From Toxorhynchites rutilus septentrionalis (lineage: Eukaryota; Arthropoda; Insecta; Diptera; Culicidae): a stretch of 64,000 nucleotides of DNA. Location: contig NC_073746.1 of NCBI RefSeq assembly GCF_029784135.1, positions 56,642,097 through 56,706,096 on the forward strand. The letters are read 5' to 3'. Below the pieces are notes generated by a model. It made no database searches, was not told where the DNA came from, and saw only the letters and a list, made by a program, of their open reading frames with translations. Each line of letters begins with the position of its first letter. Within the stretch, counting starts at the first letter, position 1. This document shows positions 57,582-64,000 of this stretch, one piece after another. The position numbers were made by a program, and so were the translations under genes.

Positions 57582-59195
57582 CGTTATCTATTACTCATAG
57601 GAGCATCGTATTGATCCGTGAACTGGTTCACTAGACATAAAGCTTAGTTTAAGAAAAGCATAAACTGATACTTGGTTGAGTAAAATATGAGATGAGCATG
57701 GTTTCTTGCTGTGGTGGATGAGAGTTAAACATCAATATTTTATATCTCTTTCTAAGTCATTATTTCAGTAAGACTAAAAGTTTTTGAGATATAAATTATC
57801 AAATTGCTCTCACAAAAATCGTTACGCCTTTTTCAAAAGTTATACTTGAGTAAAAAAAAAATCCCAATTGCTGTGGAAAACTCATATTTCCTCCAACCCA
57901 AATGGAATGCAAATATTCATTCGAATCAAAAATACATGTTTTAAAAATCTGCATTTTTGGGACGATTTCATTTGAAATATTGCACTAGACCGGTATTTTC
58001 GTGTCGAGTGTGCAGAAGCCATAATGTAAGGAAATGAACTTATTCTGACAAACAATGCCTACTTAATGGCAGCGTTCTTTTCGTGTTCAACCTTTAGAAG
58101 TGTCCTGTGTCCGTTTGCCCGGTTAGTTTTCGGTTCCTTATCCTCGTTAAATTGACCTCAGAATAAATTTCATCATAAATTTAATTTCATTTCATCATTT
58201 TTTACAACGCTTTATTCGTCTAAAACTTGAACGCAAGCGAAAACTTTTCGTCCCAATCTGGGTCATACGGAGTCAATAAAATTTATTTTTCAAGAGAACT
58301 TTACATGAAAAAAACTTGCAACCTATTTTTCCATGCACTGTCAAACGTTTCTCCGTCAGAGGAACAAACGATTTTGTGACTCCTAAGTGAAATTATTCTT
58401 CCGCAGAATTCTTGCATTCCCTTGTGACGATAGATTCTTGCTATCGGCAGCTAGAAGACTAAGATATCGAAAATTCAGGAGATGTCGATTGGGCCCTTAT
58501 GATTTTGAACGTTAGCATTAATTTACGAAAAAACTGGTTCGGTCATTTCATCCGATTATTTTTACTTTTGATAACAATATTTTTCCTATGTACTGGACTA
58601 TTATAAGTAAAGTACGATACATAAACAAAACCTGTGACGTCATAGATTTAAAAATCTACCCACCTTACATTTTCCATCTCACTTGCTATCGGCAAATGTA
58701 GGAAAATTCTAAATACACATCGACTAATTTTGTCCGTCATGGAACAACACATAAAAAAGAATAAGGGAACCATTGATTGCAACCATGTTGTTCGTTGCGT
58801 TGTGGGGGAACGCAGACAGCGAGTAAAATCCAAAAACCATACCTACTTCATTCGTTAAACTATTTACTTGCTATCTTCCCTGTTTGTTTTTCAAGCAAAA
58901 ATTTATGTATAATTTCCCCTTTTCTAATCGTATGTAGTATAACATATGTCACAATAACGATTTCGCGTAGTACACTTTTAAAAACCGTTAATCTTTTCGT
59001 AACATGTCTCATTTTAATTTCTATTAGAGTGGCCTCCCTATATAGAAATTAAGGCCGTATTCCTACGTCAAAAAACGATTCTATAAAACTATATAAAAAT
59101 CCAATCAGCGTGAGTTTCATTTATTCACTCAATGCATAAGATAGGATTATAAACCACAACCATTCAATAAATATGTGACAAAACGTGATAAAGAG
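57582..59195. other. Intergenic or intronic AT-rich DNA
   Basis: No gene and no clear repeats were recognised. Short open frames have no domains. Confidence 0.4.
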
Positions 59196-59730
59196 ATTGG
59201 ACCGCACGAAAAGTGCATTTCACATTATCGGTTCAATCTCGAGCGGCCATTAGCGTTGCGCATAGATGCGTGACAGATTGAACTAACTGGTCTAAGCTTC
59301 ATCGCGAACCTATGAACGCTTGCTAGCCAGCTCGCTAGCGTCCCCTGTGCCGATCTGTTTGCACCAGTGTCCCCGAGATGATCGCAACTGCGTCGAAGTC
59401 TCCGATGTGCCTAATTTCCAGCGCTAGGACTATGGTTAACCATAGACCTACACGCGTACACCTTCGGTATAATCACCGAATAAATACGTATTAGAATCCA
59501 CCCGTGGGACAGCTCGCGGTGGTGGGAGGCAAGTAGCCGGGCAGGGTTAGTCCAGTTGCATGTATTTGCCATAATTAATGCTAATCTGATTGACCATGGG
59601 TGACATGACGACAGTTTTTCGTATCAGCGGCCACCTTCCAGCGCACTTGGTCGGCGTTCGGCGGAAGTGGGCAATTAAAGCATGTTTAACACGCACGCAA
59701 TACACGAAAGTGAGGAAAAATTATGGACCT
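59196..59730. promoter_or_regulatory. GC-richer non-repetitive block, possible cis-regulatory element
   Basis: Unlike its AT-rich neighbours, this block is balanced in composition. It has no long open frame and no repeats shared in the window. It contains clustered candidate factor sites (CATAATTAATGCTAATCTGA near 59570, GCTAGC twice near 59322-59338). This looks like conserved regulatory DNA, but conservation cannot be judged from one sequence. Confidence 0.25.
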
Positions 59731-61799
59731 AGATGAGGTGTAGCAGTTTTCACAGCCGGAGTATGATATGGTAAACACATCGAAGCCTAAATGGCTTCAG
59801 CAGACAGTCATTCGAGTTAATTGACCTGAATAGGCATAGGTGATTGATGAATGAGTATGGCTATTCTGTTGCAATGTTTCTCTTATTTCACTCCAAACTG
59901 CTGCCCAACGCTCGATTTTGTTTGGTTTACGTTAGAACATTGTGGATATGAGGAAAAAATTATTGAAATTCGCTAAATATAGCCTGCCCTCGGTAATTTA
60001 CCTGGTTCATGGTTGGTTATTGCTTTGGTTAAATTGCAAGGTCTGATTATTACTGCAGTGCAATCCACGTGGCTCAGAATATATTTGTTTACCATCTGTT
60101 GATAATTGGAAACAAAACTTCAAACCACTCAAACATTACTAATTTTGTATGAGCACGCATTATTTTCAGTAATTAGCTGCTCGTTTCAACATGAAGGTGC
60201 AATGCACCTGTTCAATGGTTGCTGTAGCAAGGGACGTTGCCACTCCATCGACTCTAGCAACTCATCGATGCTGACATCTGCAAAATTCCACCAATTCAAA
60301 CACAATGCATACTGGTTTAGAGAATGTTTAATGAATTCAGTCCTACGCCCGATCGCTGTTTACAGAGCGCCTCAATCGAAACCGATGAGTTTTCTTCACT
60401 ATCCATTTGCAAAAAAAAAAACATCAAATACAAAACGCTTTCATTCCGTTGTTCGGCTTAACTTGTTTGTAGAGCACGAACAAAACATCCAGACGAGGAA
60501 AGTGCACACTTTGCGCTGAATGATTCCTAATCCATGTTTCACTGATGTTAAACATCTTTATGGTATTTCAACATATTCGGAGCAATAATCGGTCGCTTTT
60601 AAAATGAGCGGTGCGTCTTGGAGGCGAATCATCTACATAAACAACTTTCTGATGTATCCCGCTTTACATGGGATGGTTGCTGCTGCATTGTGGTTATCAT
60701 ATCAGATTTGTGGATGATCATTATGAACAGAGAAAAATCTTAATCTGGAGAAATCTCAGATGATAATATCCATATTCAGACAAAATTATTGTTCATGTAA
60801 ATGAATCTATTTCATACACCCCGTTTAATAACTATAGAACCTTCTCTTTAAACTCTTTTTCTTTTGAGTTTGAGGTACCCTTACCCTTGGAATGTTAGTT
60901 GTCAAATAAAGTGAATCGTTGAAGGTTGAACAGTTTGATATCTTCAGACTTTTTATTCTCCCGATTGCTTCTTCGGTTCCAAACGTTATGCTTTTTTTTT
61001 ACTGTAAGTAACATTACTGCTGTTTAAATAAGATTAAATCGACTATATTTTTCATTAATCTTTTAGAAAAATCTGGAAGTTCTATTTTAAAATCTACTAT
61101 TCCATATGCTCGAAATCGAATTACACAGTGGGCAAAGTTAACGTCAAACTTCGCGCTTTGTCCGCGAATCGGATCATGCGAACAAACTCGCTTGTGTGTG
61201 AATCACGATGAATTAGATTTTGAATTAGTTTTTTTCGTGAACTATCAATGGAGGTACTGGTTAAATAAGCAGGGCCCGAAATCTTCGAGGATGAAAAATG
61301 AGAGTCGACTCTCCTCTCAGTAGCTTCGTCTCGACTGGGACTACTTCGGCATTCGCAGTCAACATGACAAGAAATGAACTGACGAGCGTTAAGAGCGAGG
61401 ATGACTGATGAACTATTCTAGCAAATGGTTATTCTAATTGACGTGAAGAATGAATACAAATCTGCCTCTTCATTCTACCTGACATCAATTCACACTTCTA
61501 CTCCCTTCGAAATGAATCTCGTTACCCGTTATTTCAACGCCCATATAAAGTGAAACGGAAACTAGCCATAAAATGCATTTTATTTTGATCCTCAGCATGA
61601 AGGTCACGAAAAAAACTTGAAATCACAGAAAAATAGTGCCCTGGAAGGGCATTAATCTTGTTATTATGTCAGCCATTCCATGCGAAACCGATATAGTGGT
61701 TCTCAGATTTTCGTCAAAAGTGCTAATTTTGTTCTTTATCACAAAACATCAGACATTAGACTCGTATTTTTTACTTTTTTATTTTCATTTTAAGGTGGT
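59731..61799. other. Non-coding stretch, nothing firmly recognised
   Basis: The frame 60106-60519 (137 codons) has no recognised domain and no splice context and is probably spurious. No repeat ends were identified. Confidence 0.4.
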
Positions 61800-61802
61800 C
61801 AG

Positions 61803-61945
61803 AAAAATCATTTTTTTCCATTTTCCCAAGAATCCCTTTTTTCAAAAATTCATAACTTTTGAACCACTGAACCGATTTAGATTATCGATACATCAAATTG
61901 AAGCCATGAGCTAGAATTTTCTTACAAAATATTGAACCTGCAAAA
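61803..61945 (+). repeat. Dispersed repeat, copy 2 (matches 4560-4715)
   Basis: It shares CATAACTTTTGAACCACTGA, an ACCGATT word and ATCGATACATCAAATTGAAG with the copy in the epimerase intron. Family unknown. Confidence 0.6.
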
Positions 61946-62045
61946 AAATTATATCTCAAAACGAAAAAAATTGTATCTCTGATATCGAGATATGTCATGT
62001 AAAAAATTCTCAGCTTTCAAGAAAAAATATTTAAAAATATGGCGT

Positions 62046-62561
62046 CCTCCGAACGCCTGTTTCATCACCGTACTATTGTGAAGTTTTGGACCGATTAAGA
62101 ACCGCGATTAAGAACAAAAGGCCAGGTTTATTGGCGAAAGGAGTGTTCCTCATCCACGATAATGCGCGGCCCCATTCTGCTCGCGTAACTCAAGAGCAAT
62201 TGAAAAAATTCAAATGGACTGTGTGGTGAGGTGAGCATCCTCCTTACCCCCCAGATCTCGCCCCTAGCGACTATCACTTATTCCCGGTGATGAAACAGGC
62301 GTTCGGCGGTCAACGATTCGAGAACACTGAAGAAATTCGTGACGCAGTTACATCGTACTTCAAAAAGTTGGACGCTACGCACTTTGCGTTCGGAATAGAA
62401 AAACTCGTGCCACGCTATGAAAAATGCCTCGAACGTTACGGCGATTATGTAGAAAAATAGAAAATAAAACGAAAGATTACGAGAATCACCTTATTTTTCG
62501 TCCTAACTTTATTTTTCCGCGATTTCTGAGGCACTGAAACTTATTTTTTGAACGACCCTCG
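62046..62561 (+). pseudogene. Mariner transposase C-terminal half
   Basis: From 62080 a frame reads the last two catalytic blocks: Asp in LIHDNARPH and Asp in LAPSDYH, then a typical C-terminus ending Gly-Asp-Tyr-Val-Glu-Lys and stop at 62458. A 6-bp repeat of GGTGAG at 62223-62234 inserts a TGA between the blocks and widens their spacing from 34 to 36. The right terminus GACCCTCG is followed by TA at 62562. The 5' half and left terminus are absent. Confidence 0.88.
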
Positions 62562-62563
62562 TA

Positions 62564-63058
62564 TATCAAAGCAAAAAAATTCCGGGCAAACGTAATGCAC
62601 CAGGCAATAGTATGCTGTCCGACGTTCGCTGACGCTCGGTTGGACCTAACTAAAGGGTCGTCTCGTATGTTTCAAATTAACCGGACAATCGGTGGAAAAC
62701 AGGTCATCACGAAATAATACATTCATAATAAGCTGCGGAGGGCGCAAATACGTAAGTACCATTTTTTTTCAATTCTTTTAACATTTTCATGGCATTTATG
62801 CTTTATATTCCTTATGTTAAAATTACCTGCTTAATTTTCGACATATTCTATAACCCGTGCTTATTTCTAAATGATCTCTTTGCCTTAAAGAGCAATACGG
62901 AAATAAGACAGCATGTTAATCGTGCCTACATTAATCTCTAAAAATGACATAGCGAAGTCTTCAACGTCATTCCCTCATTACAATTTCTCATTTTACTTCG
63001 TGTTTTTGTTGCTTTTTCATGTTGGTTTGATTTAATCTTATTTATCAACAGGATATTC
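62564..63058. other. Intergenic DNA, nothing recognised
   Basis: No gene or repeat ends recognised, apart from a GC-richer word group (GACGTTCGCTGACGCTCGG) near 62620. Confidence 0.4.
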
Positions 63059-63059
63059 G

Positions 63060-63240
63060 ACAAAACTCATAATCTGATTTTGTCGGAATTTTTCCTCCTT
63101 CATTCGGGTACAGGTTTCAGGTATTCGTAACATTCGGGTGAATGCCATTCGAGTATGTATTACTTTCGGTTGAATGTCCTTTGGGTAAACGTGTTTCGGG
63201 TGAATGATGTTTGGGTGAACACAACCAATTTCCATTCATA
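63060..63240. repeat. Degenerate minisatellite (ATTCGGGTGAATG-type)
   Basis: Units of about 19-20 bp with core TTCGGGTGAATG or TTTGGGTGAAC recur about eight times (63112, 63130, 63149, 63167, 63184, 63203, 63218). On the minus strand this gives a spurious frame with His-Pro-Lys repeats. Similar ATTCGG arrays are common in mosquito genomes. Confidence 0.8.
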
Positions 63241-63540
63241 ATGTTTATTTTAAAAATGTGTTCTACCTAAAATCTATCAACATGTCCCCTTCCCAAGTCG
63301 AACACACGAAGCTCAATGCCGTCAACGCGCATACGCAAGCCGTTTCTGTGATTGGACCTTCCAGTCTCAACACTATCGACCAGCCAAAGCGGAGCTTACG
63401 TTACAATATTTTTTTTCTCCTGAACGTGATTTACGGTCGGCTAGTTTGCACAGCAGCCTTTGCAATGGTAGGGATGTATGAAAATATCAACAGTACACGG
63501 AATCAATTCAATATTTTCCGCGCCGGTTGATATCGAGCTT

Positions 63541-63655
63541 TAGGGGCTGTCCACATACCACGTGGACAGAAAAAGTACGATTTTAGACTCTTCCCTTCCC
63601 CTCCGTGGACAAGCGTGGACATTTTCATACCCCTCCCCCCACGTGGACATTTTTC
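63541..63655. repeat. GTCCACGTGGAC-family repeat, left-end copy
   Basis: It starts AGGGGCTGTCCACATACCAC, the intact family terminus, continues through C-rich blocks and ends near CACGTGGACATTTTTCC. The opposite terminus is missing. Shortly upstream, a CGAAGCTCAATGCCGTCAAC word at 63308 also occurs at 31159. Confidence 0.75.
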
Positions 63656-63822
63656 CTTGTTTTACAAGAATAATTGATGAAATAATTGAAATGCGCATGA
63701 ATTATGTTTTGATTCTATTCAATTTTACTAGCTGTACCCTGTTACGCTTCGCTGTGGCACATTGAGGTTTTATGGCAGAGAAACAATAAGCAAAACAAAG
63801 CATATGTTCTTTTTTTTCCCCA

Positions 63823-64000
63823 AATATATTTTTTATTAAGGCACATGTGGCGTTAGCCTGACGGGGCCGGGAGTCCAATATTTTGACAATTTTTGTCTTA
63901 CAACTATGTTAGTAATATGTAACCGATTACTCGCGGTTGGCTCGAGGTTAGTATTACAAGTGTTCTCATAATTGGTATGTTGCAGTCTTCGATGCTCTGT
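63823..64000 (-). repeat. Retroelement 3' end-like repeat, runs off the window
   Basis: Over 90 percent alike by eye to 14929-15104. The orientation and A-rich end (ATTAAG then ATATAT on the plus strand) suggest the 3' terminus of a minus-strand retroposon that continues beyond the window. Confidence 0.75.

Noticed and set aside
63038..63235. 65-codon minus-strand frame with His-Pro-Lys repeats
   Set aside because: Produced by the degenerate minisatellite; not a peptide gene.
1..64000. CRISPR arrays, operons, riboswitches
   Set aside because: No regular direct-repeat/spacer arrays; gene structure is eukaryotic with GT-AG introns.

Overview
The window looks like a nuclear genomic segment of a culicine mosquito, most likely Aedes. 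It holds intron-containing genes with short (54-57 bp) and multi-kilobase introns, AT-rich intergenic DNA, a tRNA-derived SINE of the Feilai type, ITmD37E, mariner, Tc1, hAT, pogo and P-type transposons, and many small foldback elements. There is no sign of prokaryotic organisation. The genus is inferred from the repeat families, not demonstrated.

Three host genes can be assembled from spliced exons. (1) A glucose-6-phosphate 1-epimerase lies on + (exons from 4354 to 8782, 5' end missing). Its last intron has a second possible acceptor 21 bp downstream. Using it would skip the stop codon and add a 146-residue poly-Gln/poly-Ala/Cys tail. (2) A 61-aa SERF/4F5 protein lies on + (28246-33895). 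Its 7-nt first coding exon is separated from the rest by a 5.1 kb intron filled with transposon debris. (3) A CEP350-like centrosomal protein lies on - (48227-37391, six exons, 1991 aa). A 4.6 kb intron carries an ITmD37E remnant and several MITEs. A further orphan exon (55121-55283, +) may belong to a fourth gene that extends beyond the window.

The rest is mobile DNA in nested layers. 10-17.6 kb: a Tc1-like relic, then a deleted mariner-like element split by a hAT-like insertion that itself contains a retroelement tail and a hAT MITE, then an inverted truncated mariner copy. 20.0-21.7 kb: a hAT MITE split by a nearly complete mariner with one nonsense codon. 22.35-27.35 kb: an almost intact 5.0 kb P-superfamily element with 25-bp terminal repeats, an 8-bp target duplication and a four-exon THAP transposase. 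35-37 kb and 40-43 kb: hAT MITE, Helitron-like ends, foldback elements and RT fragments. 50-52 kb: MITEs and an intact SINE. 56.9-57.6 kb: a solo LTR. 62-64 kb: a mariner tail, a degenerate minisatellite and a retroelement tail.

The stretches 52.9-56.8 kb and 57.6-61 kb contain few recognisable repeats. They surround the orphan exon and may be introns and regulatory DNA of a large gene.
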